Shown: piece by piece, positions 1-6,482 of the stretch | Numbering within the stretch: position 1 is the first letter of the stretch | Layout: the number at the start of each line of letters is the position of its first letter | Source of the DNA: an uncultured Kingella sp. | GTDB lineage: Bacteria > Pseudomonadota > Gammaproteobacteria > Burkholderiales > Neisseriaceae | Reading direction: 5' to 3' | DNA: 14,176 nucleotides | NCBI GenBank assembly: GCA_916720425.1 | Contig: CAKARD010000028.1 | Coordinates: 1-14,176, forward strand | Position numbers and translations under genes: made by a program | The notes under the pieces: generated by a model | Seen by the model: only the letters and a program-made list of their open reading frames with translations | What the model was told of the DNA's origin: nothing | Databases searched by the model: none

Positions 1-1
1 G

Positions 2-55
2 AACCGCAATATTCAACGTGCTTTAAATGGCATCAATATTGAGAGTTTGGAATAA
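2..55 (+). CDS. C-terminal fragment of an unidentified protein
   Basis: The first 55 bases hold an open plus-strand frame that enters from outside the window and ends in TAA at 53-55. The readable tail is 17 residues, NRNIQRALNGINIESLE, which looks like ordinary protein. The stop lies one base before the stop codon of the convergent lipoprotein gene, the tight tail-to-tail packing seen elsewhere in this window. The fragment is too short to assign to a family, and chance openness cannot be excluded. Confidence 0.5.
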   Translation, partial: NRNIQRALNGINIESLE

Positions 56-56
56 T

Positions 57-437
57 TTACCAATACCACGGATACAAAAACGGGCTACGGTAAAAACCCC
101 AATCATCTAGCCAATAGCGATGGCGAATTTCACGCAATCGCTGTTGCGCTGTATAATTTTGCCACGCCATTTTATAGCAAGCCTGAAACATAGGATCGTT
201 AACTTTTTCTATATAACGCAAACGAAAATCCTGCTTCTCTTTTTCATTGTCAAATGATACATTATCAAATCGTTGACGCAAAACTTTTGCCGTTTCAGGA
301 TCGCACTGTTCTGCCAAATGCACTTGTAAATCTTGCTCATAACGTTTTTGCTCTTGAGCTTGTTTTGCTTTTTGTTCGGGCGTTAACGCACAAGATGCCA
401 ACAATACAGACAAGGCACATAATAACAACTTATTCAT
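57..437 (-). CDS. Small putative lipoprotein with aromatic C-terminus
   Basis: Encodes 126 residues that I do not recognise as a named family. The N-terminus is a lipoprotein signal peptide: MNK, then a hydrophobic stretch ending in a lipobox L13-A-S-C16, so Cys16 would be lipidated and the protein anchored in the envelope. Residues about 20-45 are rich in Lys, Gln and Glu and probably helical. The last 20 residues are strikingly aromatic (four Trp, four Tyr, two Phe) and end in PWYW. Two further cysteines lie in the mature part. The ATG overlaps the scpB stop codon (ATGA, 434-437), so translation is probably coupled and the gene is the last in the miaA-scpB operon. No terminator is visible before the convergent gene end at 55. 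Lipoprotein status is well supported; the function is unknown. Confidence 0.85.
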   Translation of the reverse strand: MNKLLLCALSVLLASCALTPEQKAKQAQEQKRYEQDLQVHLAEQCDPETAKVLRQRFDNVSFDNEKEKQDFRLRYIEKVNDPMFQACYKMAWQNYTAQQRLREIRHRYWLDDWGFYRSPFLYPWYW

Positions 438-991
438 ATATCTTCCTTTTCGCCAGATAATTCAGGTAAAATTAATTCACCTAATTCAGTTAAAGGGGGC
501 AAATCATTAAGGCTATCCAACTGTAAATCATGTAGAAACTGGGTTGTGGTCGCCCATAAAGCAGGTTTACCCACGCTATCTCTCAGTCCAATAATTTCTA
601 TCCAACCTCGCTCTTGTAAAGTTTGTATAACATTTTGCGACACACTCACACCACGTATTGCTTCTATATCTCCCCGAGTAACAGGTTGTTGATAAGCAAT
701 AATAGCCAGTGTTTCCATGACCGCACGAGAATAACGTGGTGTTCGGGTTTCATTAAGTATGGCCAACTGTGCATGAGCTGTGGGTGTAATTTGAAACCGC
801 CAACCTTGTTCACTATGAATCAGCTGCAAGGCACGATCCTGCCAACGTGTTTGAAGAATTGCCAAAATATCTACCAATTGCGCGGCACTTAATGGCGGTT
901 GACACAACTGACACAGTTTTTTTTCATCTAAAGGTTCACTATGCAAAAAGAGTGCTGCTTCAACAATGGTCTCTGGTGTCAGCTTAGTCAT
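434..991 (-). CDS. scpB: Segregation and condensation protein B (ScpB)
   Basis: ScpB is a winged-helix kleisin-associated subunit that works with ScpA and SMC in chromosome compaction and segregation. The 185-residue product has the family's usual size and two winged-helix segments. A recognisable core, about residues 88-115, reads RYSRAVMETLAIIAYQQPVT followed by RGDIEAIRGVSVS, the most conserved ScpB region. The C-terminal tail is acidic (ELSGEKEDI), as is common. The start overlaps the miaA stop (ATGA at 988-991) and the stop overlaps the next lipoprotein start, so it sits mid-operon. An A8 run (T917-924 on the plus strand) lies near codon 24. ScpA is encoded elsewhere in the window, about 7.5 kb away, rather than next door. 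Confidence 0.95.
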   Translation of the reverse strand: MTKLTPETIVEAALFLHSEPLDEKKLCQLCQPPLSAAQLVDILAILQTRWQDRALQLIHSEQGWRFQITPTAHAQLAILNETRTPRYSRAVMETLAIIAYQQPVTRGDIEAIRGVSVSQNVIQTLQERGWIEIIGLRDSVGKPALWATTTQFLHDLQLDSLNDLPPLTELGELILPELSGEKEDI

Positions 992-1920
992 AAAATTGTA
1001 TCCAAAATTGGTTCAAACAATGCCATAGGTTGAGTTTGTGAATAAGGATCAATGCATTGTTCAACAGACAATTTGCGTAACCATGTCAACTGGCGCTTGG
1101 CTAATTGGCGTGTTGCTGCTTGCCCTTGGTTAACAAAATCTTCATAAGTGATTTCACCATTTAAATACGCCCATGCTTGACGATAACCCACGCAACGCAT
1201 ACTGGACATATTCGCATTTAAATCAGGATAAACTTGGCGCAAGTGGCGCACCTCATCCAAAAAACCTTGTTCTATCATATTGATAAAACGTTGATTAATA
1301 TGTGTATGTAAGCGATGACGCTCTTGAGGAATTAACGCAACGGTATGCAAAGATAATGATGTTGTGCCCCGCTGTTGTTCCGCAAAATGTTGTGATAAAG
1401 GTTTATCTGTTAAATAATAAATTTCTAATGCACGTTCTATGCGTTGACTATCATTACAATCTAAACGTTGTGCCGTTATTTTATCTACTTGCTGCAATTT
1501 TTGGTAAAGATAGCCAACTCCCCGCTCTTGCTTATCGCGTTGCAGTTGCATGCGAGTATTCGGGTCAGCTGCAGGCAAATCATTTAAACCCTGCGTCAAC
1601 GCATGATAATACATCATGGTACCACCAACAATCAGTGCAATGCGATCTCTTGCCCGAATCTCTGTCATCAAACGCATACAATCAACCACAAAATCAGCCG
1701 CACTATAAACCTGCAAAGGCGAAATAATATCTATTAAATGATGTGGAACATCCCCACGCTCGGCCAAACTCGGTTTTGCCGTACCAATATTCATATCACG
1801 ATACACCAGCGCACTATCTAAGCTAATGATCTCACAAGGATATCGCTGTGCAATACGCAAAGCTAAGGCGGTTTTACCACTTGCTGTGGGGCCTAATAAA
1901 GCAATCGCAGAAACGGACAT
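988..1920 (-). CDS. miaA: tRNA dimethylallyltransferase MiaA
   Basis: MiaA transfers a dimethylallyl group to N6 of A37 in tRNAs reading UNN codons, the first step towards ms2i6A37. It acts in the cytoplasm. The 310-residue length is typical. Visible motifs are the P-loop GPTASGKT (residues 10-17), the LDSALVYRDMNIGTAKP block (34-50) that places the catalytic aspartate and contacts the tRNA, the VGGTMMYY motif, and the C-terminal RQLAKRQLTWLR segment of the family. The ATG at 1920 gives a normal N-terminus, although no strong ribosome binding site precedes it. It is the first gene of a minus-strand operon and overlaps scpB by four bases. The 72 bases upstream are shared with divergent rsmI. 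Confidence 0.97.
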   Translation of the reverse strand: MSVSAIALLGPTASGKTALALRIAQRYPCEIISLDSALVYRDMNIGTAKPSLAERGDVPHHLIDIISPLQVYSAADFVVDCMRLMTEIRARDRIALIVGGTMMYYHALTQGLNDLPAADPNTRMQLQRDKQERGVGYLYQKLQQVDKITAQRLDCNDSQRIERALEIYYLTDKPLSQHFAEQQRGTTSLSLHTVALIPQERHRLHTHINQRFINMIEQGFLDEVRHLRQVYPDLNANMSSMRCVGYRQAWAYLNGEITYEDFVNQGQAATRQLAKRQLTWLRKLSVEQCIDPYSQTQPMALFEPILDTIL

Positions 1921-1956
1921 AAAATAATTATCTATAAATCAAAAAAGTAATTGTAA

Positions 1957-1962
1957 TATAAT
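1957..1962 (+). promoter_or_regulatory. Probable -10 element of rsmI
   Basis: A perfect TATAAT hexamer lies in the miaA-rsmI intergenic region, 30 bases before the ATG at 1993. No good -35 element is visible at 16-18 bases upstream. If the hexamer is real, transcription starts near 1969, which excludes the in-frame TTG at 1963 as start codon and supports the ATG at 1993. Confidence 0.45.
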
Positions 1963-1992
1963 TTGGCTTATCTATTAAAAAGAAGCAATGTT

Positions 1993-2859
1993 ATGCAAAA
2001 ACATTTTCAAAAATCTTTAGACAGTATTCAAAAAAGTACACTATATATGGTTGCCACACCAATTGGTAATTTAGCTGATATTACTTTACGTGCCTTGGCA
2101 ATTTTACAACGGGTCGATTGGATTTATGCTGAGGATACTCGCGTGTCTGCACACTTATTAAGTGCATATGGTATCAGTACCAAATTAATCAGTCTGCGCG
2201 AACATAATGAACAACACATGGCAGATAAAATCATAGAACAGTTAGCCCAAGGTTATAGCGTGGCACAAATCTCAGATGCAGGCACACCTGCCATTTGTGA
2301 TCCTGGAGCAAAATTGGCACAACGTGTTCATCAAGCAGGTTTTCCAGTGGTGCCGATTGTAGGTGCAAGTGCGCTAATAGGTGCATTAAGTGTTGCAGGA
2401 ATCAGTGAGCCACACTTTTATTTTCATGGTTTTTTGCCACCCAAAAGTAGTGAGCGTAACCAATTATTCACTCGTTGGCAAACGGCACACTATCCAATTG
2501 TTGCCTTTGAAACACCTCACCGAATTATCCACACTTTAACCGATTTAACCCAAACTTTGCCTACCCGCCATTTAATGCTCGCACGAGAAATAACCAAAAC
2601 ATTTGAAACGTTTTTGTTTGGAACAGCAAAAGAATTGCAACAAAAATTGATACAAGATCCCAACCAAACTCGAGGAGAAATGGTGCTGGTTATTCACCCT
2701 GCACCACCCATGATTCGCAGCGAATTGTCAGATGAGGCACAAAATATCATGCGTATTCTGGCACAACAATTACCCACCAAACAAGCTGCCGATTTAACCG
2801 CCAAAATCACCCAAGCAAATAAAAAAACCTTATACGACTGGGCAATTAAGCACATTTAG
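1993..2859 (+). CDS. rsmI: 16S rRNA C1402 2'-O-methyltransferase RsmI
   Basis: RsmI methylates the ribose of C1402 in 16S rRNA with S-adenosylmethionine and fine-tunes the P site. This is a tetrapyrrole-methylase-fold protein of 288 residues. Diagnostic segments are TLYMVATPIGNLADITLRAL near the N-terminus, the YAEDTR motif, SDAGTPAICDPGAKL, and FETPHRI followed by LAREITKTFETF. I chose the ATG at 1993 rather than the upstream in-frame TTG at 1963. A purine-rich AAGAAG lies before it, a TATAAT abuts the TTG, and Neisseria RsmI as I remember it begins with a similar short sequence ending in QKH. The 3' end overlaps the convergent thioredoxin-like gene by 14 bases, leaving no room for a terminator of its own. 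Confidence 0.96.
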   Translation: MQKHFQKSLDSIQKSTLYMVATPIGNLADITLRALAILQRVDWIYAEDTRVSAHLLSAYGISTKLISLREHNEQHMADKIIEQLAQGYSVAQISDAGTPAICDPGAKLAQRVHQAGFPVVPIVGASALIGALSVAGISEPHFYFHGFLPPKSSERNQLFTRWQTAHYPIVAFETPHRIIHTLTDLTQTLPTRHLMLAREITKTFETFLFGTAKELQQKLIQDPNQTRGEMVLVIHPAPPMIRSELSDEAQNIMRILAQQLPTKQAADLTAKITQANKKTLYDWAIKHI

Positions 2860-3319
2860 CCAAAACATCAGTTATTGCTTTGTCCAATTTTGTGCCATCT
2901 ACTTCACCAATCAATTTTTGTTCTGCTTGGCATTTAGGTGCTCGCACTACGGTATAAGGCAACGCTCCCACATTATTACCAAATGATTTCATCATAGCCC
3001 GACTATTATTCCCTATATATCGCCAAATTGGATAATGCACAGGTGTTGTCGCTAAAAATTTACTAATATTATCTTCATTATCTACGGCAATACCCACCAT
3101 TTGTACTTTTTTGGCTTTGCCTTTTTGCTGATACCATTTATCCATAGCTGGCATTTCTTTACGACAAGGGGCGCACCATGTTGCCCAAAAATTAATCACT
3201 TGTACTGATGCTTTGTTATCTAGATTTTGTGGTGTATTTTTATCATGCAACACAAAATCATTAGCCAAAACAGGCAAACTGACACTTAATAATACGGTTA
3301 TTAATAAAGATCTAATCAT
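2846..3319 (-). CDS. Periplasmic TlpA-like thioredoxin-family protein
   Basis: Predicted exported thiol-disulfide oxidoreductase of the TlpA/ResA type, acting in the periplasm, probably as a reductant of disulfides. After a hydrophobic signal peptide ending VLA, the mature part shows INFWATWCAPCRKEMP with the CxxC pair (Cys51 and Cys54 counted from the first ATG), and ALPYTVV holding the cis-proline opposite the active site. An extra cysteine pair lies near the C-terminus. There are three consecutive ATG codons (3317-3325). AGGA is only two bases before the first and eight before the third, so I start at the third; the alternatives are 3322 and 3325. At about 157 residues it is a short, single-domain member. 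It lies downstream of misR and a DUF333 gene on the same strand but beyond their terminator. The partner protein is unknown. Confidence 0.9.
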   Translation of the reverse strand: MIRSLLITVLLSVSLPVLANDFVLHDKNTPQNLDNKASVQVINFWATWCAPCRKEMPAMDKWYQQKGKAKKVQMVGIAVDNEDNISKFLATTPVHYPIWRYIGNNSRAMMKSFGNNVGALPYTVVRAPKCQAEQKLIGEVDGTKLDKAITDVLAKCA

Positions 3320-3342
3320 CATCATTTTCCTAAATGTTATAC

Positions 3343-3370
3343 AAAAAACCCCAAACTGGATAGTTTGGGG
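3343..3370 (-). terminator. Rho-independent terminator after DUF333 gene
   Basis: A 9-bp perfect stem, CCCCAAACT paired with AGTTTGGGG, has a 4-base loop and is followed on the minus strand by six T (A3343-3348 on the plus strand). It begins ten bases after the DUF333 stop codon and separates the misR unit from the thioredoxin-like gene. Confidence 0.9.
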
Positions 3371-3379
3371 TTAATCAAT

Positions 3380-3616
3380 CTATTTATTATGAGCGCGAAA
3401 ATATTCCCATTCTTCCACAACTTGACCATTAGGCAAACGGCACACACCATATTCACTACCATCTTGATTTTTGCGAATTTCAGATTCACCACCTTGTTTT
3501 ATACAAAATTCTGAAGCAGGATTGGCTATGGAAACGGTTTCTTTATCTGGTGATGCCTGATTAACACAGGCACTCAAACCCACTGCTGCCGAAAGGATAC
3601 CTAAACCATATTTCAT
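3380..3616 (-). CDS. DUF333 small lipoprotein
   Basis: A DUF333-family protein of 78 residues, often annotated as putative hemolysin without good reason. A lipoprotein signal ends in the lipobox L-S-A-C (Cys18 from the first ATG). The DUF333 signature follows: ANPASEFC, GG, GVCRLPNGQ, then EEWEYFR. The two domain cysteines (39 and 60) could form a disulfide in the periplasm. Of two tandem ATGs (3614-3619) the second is better placed: AAGGA, which overlaps the misR stop codon, lies five bases before it and two before the first. That overlap suggests translational coupling to misR, six bases upstream. A strong terminator follows. The molecular function of the family is not established. Confidence 0.9.
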   Translation of the reverse strand: MKYGLGILSAAVGLSACVNQASPDKETVSIANPASEFCIKQGGESEIRKNQDGSEYGVCRLPNGQVVEEWEYFRAHNK

Positions 3617-3624
3617 CATTATCC

Positions 3625-4302
3625 TTACGCTTTAACAAATAAATAACCTAAACCACGTACAGTCTGAATCAATGCAGAATCGCCCAGTTTGTGACGTATG
3701 CTAGAAATATGCACATCTATACTACGATCAAATTTAGCTAAACGGCGATCCAGTGCTTCTTGTGACAAATTTTCTTTGCTCACCACTTGTCCTGCATGAC
3801 GCATTAATACTTCTAATAAATTAAATTCTGTACTGGTCAATTCCAATGAACGGTCACCTATAGTAGCTTGGCGTTTCGCAGGATAGAGAGTAACACCGCT
3901 AGCACTAATAGTATTACTGGCAACATTAGCATCATTGCCCTGTTGTGCGCGACGTAAAATTGCATTAATGCGTGCTAGCAGTTCACGTGGTTGACAAGGT
4001 TTGGGTACATAGTCATCCGCTCCCATCTCTAAGCCAATAATTCGATCAATATCATCACCTTTGGCTGTGAGCATAATTACAGGGATTTTACTTTGAACAC
4101 GCACGGTTTTGAGTACATCTAAACCATTCATTTTAGGCATCATGGAATCTAAAACCACAACGTCGTATTCATTATTTAGAATTTCATGCACACCACTTTC
4201 ACCATCTGGCATACGATTTACTTCTAAACCTTCTGAACTTAAATATTCAGTGAGCAATTCGGTCAACACATCATCATCATCTACTAATAACACACGACTC
4301 AT
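3625..4302 (-). CDS. misR: OmpR-family response regulator MisR (CpxR-like)
   Basis: A DNA-binding response regulator of 225 residues. The receiver domain (about 1-115) has the acidic pocket D8/D9, phosphoacceptor D52 in VVLDSMMP, T79, Y98 and K101, so every key residue is present. The C-terminal winged helix of the OmpR/PhoB class (about 130-225) includes LTSTEFNLLEVLM, DVHISSIRHKLGD and TVRGLGYLF. The segment LDSMMPKMNGLDVLK and the GLEMGADDYVPKPC region closely match meningococcal MisR as I remember it. MisR controls envelope-stress and surface functions there. The start has AAGGA eight to nine bases upstream. In Neisseria the kinase gene misS follows misR; here a DUF333 lipoprotein gene and a terminator follow instead, so the kinase must be encoded elsewhere or be absent. 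Confidence 0.95.
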   Translation of the reverse strand: MSRVLLVDDDDVLTELLTEYLSSEGLEVNRMPDGESGVHEILNNEYDVVVLDSMMPKMNGLDVLKTVRVQSKIPVIMLTAKGDDIDRIIGLEMGADDYVPKPCQPRELLARINAILRRAQQGNDANVASNTISASGVTLYPAKRQATIGDRSLELTSTEFNLLEVLMRHAGQVVSKENLSQEALDRRLAKFDRSIDVHISSIRHKLGDSALIQTVRGLGYLFVKA

Positions 4303-4353
4303 AAAGTTTTCCTTATTTGTACGTTGATGGAAAATGTTTATATATTAACAGTA

Positions 4354-4368
4354 TTATCTTTACATTGA
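4354..4368 (-). promoter_or_regulatory. Candidate MisR binding box upstream of misR
   Basis: On the minus strand this reads TCAATGTAAAGATAA. It fits the MisR consensus I recall from Neisseria meningitidis work (KWWWTGTAARGNNWH) at 14 of 15 positions. It lies 52-66 bases before the misR ATG, just downstream of a candidate -10 element. A match of this kind can occur by chance in AT-rich DNA, so autoregulation is only a hypothesis. Confidence 0.4.
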
Positions 4369-4374
4369 TAGCAG

Positions 4375-4404
4375 ATTGTATGGCGTTTTTGCGCGTTTTT
4401 GCAA
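4375..4404 (-). promoter_or_regulatory. Candidate misR promoter
   Basis: On the minus strand TTGCAA (4399-4404) is separated by 18 bases from TACAAT (4375-4380), giving four and five matches of six to the sigma-70 hexamers. The predicted start near 4368 would leave a leader of about 65 bases. Nothing else in the tcdA-misR gap is a better candidate. Confidence 0.35.
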
Positions 4405-4450
4405 TAAAAATAAACTATTTAACATTTTAAACAACTAATCATCTTAATCT

Positions 4451-5221
4451 TCATTGATTGGATCTATTTTTGACTATATGCTCAATAGCAGCATGGGCAC
4501 AATACAAGCCAAAACTGGCCGTTACTAACATGCTGGCACCATAACCAGCACAAGACAAACCTTGGGGTGAGCCTTGATCACAACTCTGTTCAGTTTTAGG
4601 TAGTGTCATATTTTCTCGTGAAAAAACACAAGGAACGCGCATTTTTCCTTGACGGGGAAAACCATATTGCTTGCGCAAACGATAACGCAAATTCGCCAGC
4701 AATGGGTCATGAGTGCATTCACTCAAATCAGCTTGACTAATCAATGATGGATAACGTTTCCCCCCCGCACCACCACTAATAATAAATGCTTGTTTAGTAA
4801 ACATAAAATGCTCAATCATCTTTGCTTTAATATAGATTTGATCTATAGCATCTATAACAAAATCAAAGGGACGAGAAAAAATAGTTTGCACATTATCACT
4901 ATCAACAAAATCTTCTATTTCAATCACTTGTGCAGACGGATTAATTTGTAAAATACGCTCATGTAAAGCACTGACTTTAGCCTTACCAAAATCAGGCGTA
5001 AGGGCATGCAACTGTCGGTTAGTATTAGAAACTGCAATATTATCTAAATCTATCAAAGTTAATTTACCCACACCGCTGCGCACTAACGCCTCTACTGCCC
5101 AAGAACCCACGCCACCAACACCCACCACAACCACATGTGCTTGAGACAAGCTTTCTAACTTATCTTGTCCATATAATCGGGCAATGCCACCAAAGCGCCG
5201 CAAATAATCTGATTTTGACAT
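4451..5221 (-). CDS. tcdA: tRNA threonylcarbamoyladenosine dehydratase TcdA
   Basis: TcdA (formerly CsdL) is an E1-like ATP-dependent enzyme that dehydrates t6A37 in tRNA to the cyclic form ct6A. The 256 residues show the ThiF/MoeB-type nucleotide site GVGGVGS (34-40), the LIDLD motif (D58/D60), SNTNRQ (N68, R69), and the family blocks YIKAKMIEHF and SGGAGGKRYP. The size fits the short TcdA class rather than ThiF or MoeB, and the CxxC zinc pairs of MoeB are not seen. The ATG at 5221 has a purine-rich AAAGAAAGAG ahead of it. A run of seven G on the coding strand (plus C4760-4766) lies in the GAGG segment. It is divergent from the universal stress protein gene. Confidence 0.93.
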   Translation of the reverse strand: MSKSDYLRRFGGIARLYGQDKLESLSQAHVVVVGVGGVGSWAVEALVRSGVGKLTLIDLDNIAVSNTNRQLHALTPDFGKAKVSALHERILQINPSAQVIEIEDFVDSDNVQTIFSRPFDFVIDAIDQIYIKAKMIEHFMFTKQAFIISGGAGGKRYPSLISQADLSECTHDPLLANLRYRLRKQYGFPRQGKMRVPCVFSRENMTLPKTEQSCDQGSPQGLSCAGYGASMLVTASFGLYCAHAAIEHIVKNRSNQ

Positions 5222-5289
5222 ATTTACTCTTTCTTTGTTTTATTACAAAAAATTCTGTTTTTATCATATCGTAAAAATCATTTTTTTGG

Positions 5290-5297
5290 ATTATACT
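5290..5297. promoter_or_regulatory. Overlapping divergent -10 elements, tcdA / usp
   Basis: In the 125-base gap between tcdA and the stress-protein gene, the minus strand carries a perfect TATAAT (5290-5295) and the plus strand a TATACT (5292-5297). They overlap head to head. Neither has a clear -35 hexamer, so an activator or a different sigma factor may be needed, or the match may be chance. Confidence 0.35.
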
Positions 5298-5303
5298 TTA
5301 ATA

Positions 5304-5319
5304 ACAGGCATACACCTGT
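5304..5319. promoter_or_regulatory. Small dyad upstream of the usp gene
   Basis: ACAGG and CCTGT form an inverted repeat with a 6-base spacer, 28 bases before the usp start codon. It is placed where an operator or a leader hairpin could act. The arms are short, so this is weak evidence. Confidence 0.25.
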
Positions 5320-5346
5320 ATTTAATCTTAATTATAGGAGCGTTTT

Positions 5347-5832
5347 ATGTATCAACATATCGTGGTCGCAGTAGATGGTAGCCGGACTTCTTTGAATGCT
5401 TTGCAACACGCAGCAAGTTTGGCTTTAGCAGGAAATGCTAAACTCACCTTAGTAACCGTAGCAAATCCCAGTGAATACATGACCCTTGCCCCTGAATTTT
5501 TACAAAATGAAAGCTATGAAGAAGCCGCTATTTCTAGTGGTAACGAAGTTTTGGCAGAAGCTGGCGTGATAGCAAAAAATGCAGGTGTACCCAATGTGCA
5601 AACACATTTATTGGTAGCAACAAAAGGGGCAAAGGAAATGGCACAAGAGCTGGTGGAATACGCTGACAGTCACGGCGCAGATTTAATTGTAATCGGCACA
5701 CATGGGCGAACAGGTATTATGCATATGTTGATGGGAAGTTTTGCTGAAACAGTGATGCGCCAAAGCCATTTGCCTTTATTGGTTCTTCGTCAAGTCTCTA
5801 CTGAAAATGAAGAAGAAACCACTGAAGCTTAA
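5347..5832 (+). CDS. Universal stress protein (UspA family)
   Basis: A cytoplasmic UspA-domain protein of 161 residues. Its single alpha/beta domain begins MYQHIVVAVDGSRTS, giving the first strand and the VDGS turn. Near the C-terminus comes the ATP-binding motif G-2x-G-9x-G-S: Gly117, Gly120, then Gly130-Ser131 in GTHGRTGIMHMLMGS. This places it in the nucleotide-binding branch. After the domain comes a short acidic tail (TENEEETTEA). AGGAG at 5336-5340 lies six bases before the ATG, the best ribosome binding site in the window, and fits strong expression. It is monocistronic, closed by a bidirectional terminator. Which stress it answers to cannot be read from the sequence. Confidence 0.95.
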   Translation: MYQHIVVAVDGSRTSLNALQHAASLALAGNAKLTLVTVANPSEYMTLAPEFLQNESYEEAAISSGNEVLAEAGVIAKNAGVPNVQTHLLVATKGAKEMAQELVEYADSHGADLIVIGTHGRTGIMHMLMGSFAETVMRQSHLPLLVLRQVSTENEEETTEA

Positions 5833-5840
5833 ATACAACC

Positions 5841-5875
5841 AAAAAGCAACGAAAACATGTTTTTCGTTGCTTTTT
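5841..5875. terminator. Bidirectional terminator after usp
   Basis: GCAACGAAAA (5846-5855) pairs perfectly with TTTTCGTTGC (5861-5870) across a 5-base loop. Five T follow on the plus strand and five A precede it, so it can stop transcription from the usp gene and, from the other side, from the DUF4149 gene. Confidence 0.9.
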
Positions 5876-5975
5876 ACTTTTTAATCCATTTTCAAAATAA
5901 AATGTCGTTAGTTTTTAGCAAAAAATCTCTCATCCCTAATGCAATATCATTTTATCTACTCTTACCATTAATAAT

Positions 5976-6443
5976 TTAATAAATTGATCTTTTATCCAAA
6001 CACAATAAACGAATACATAAACCCAAGCCAATCAAAGCTGCAAGTAAATAAACTATACTGGCTATACCATGCCACAAACCAAAACGCCCACCAATCAAAT
6101 TGTGTAACCAGTTTTCTTGTCCAGTTTTTAGTACTTCAATCACAGGGGTCAGCAACCATTCGTTAACCATCAGAAAAATCCACAACGTTCCTACCCAAAA
6201 GGGCAAATAGTTACGCCGATAATTTTGACGAAAATCACGCCGTACAATCCAAAATAAGATAAACCATGTTACTAAACCCCAATTATTAACCCAATGAAAC
6301 AGCTCCCCCGCTAAATCACCCGCTAACATTCTGCCTTCTGATGTTAAACCAAATTGTCTAAATAAAATAGGGGCGGCAATATAACCAAAGCCAAGATGCA
6401 TTCCTAACCAAATGGCAGCAAGCAGAGCAGCTAAACGGCGCAT
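5976..6443 (-). CDS. DUF4149 inner-membrane protein
   Basis: A small integral membrane protein of 155 residues that fits DUF4149. Four hydrophobic segments are visible: about residues 2-27 (RRLAALLAAIWLGMHLGFGY), 50-65 (NWGLVTWFILFW), 85-100 (FWVGTLWIFLMVNEWLLTPV), and 125-148 (WHGIASIVYLLAALIGLGL). The block MHLGFGYIAAPILF and the LTPVI motif fit the family. The open frame extends to a TTG at 6464. I prefer the ATG at 6443, which has AGAGA about nine bases upstream. It follows greA on the same strand, an arrangement also known in other betaproteobacteria. The gap of about 70 bases contains an imperfect hairpin, so co-transcription is uncertain. The family's function is unknown. Confidence 0.85.
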   Translation of the reverse strand: MRRLAALLAAIWLGMHLGFGYIAAPILFRQFGLTSEGRMLAGDLAGELFHWVNNWGLVTWFILFWIVRRDFRQNYRRNYLPFWVGTLWIFLMVNEWLLTPVIEVLKTGQENWLHNLIGGRFGLWHGIASIVYLLAALIGLGLCIRLLCLDKRSIY

Positions 6444-6482
6444 AGTGTATCTCTTTTGTAACAAAAATCATTATCCTATCAC

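Noticed and set aside
254..460. Plus-strand open frame of 68 residues opposite the first lipoprotein gene
   Set aside because: It lies wholly antisense to the lipoprotein gene and the scpB end, resembles no family, and has no ribosome binding site.
1302..1727. Plus-strand open frame of 141 residues inside miaA
   Set aside because: It is antisense to a clearly conserved enzyme, and its composition follows from the opposite-strand codons.
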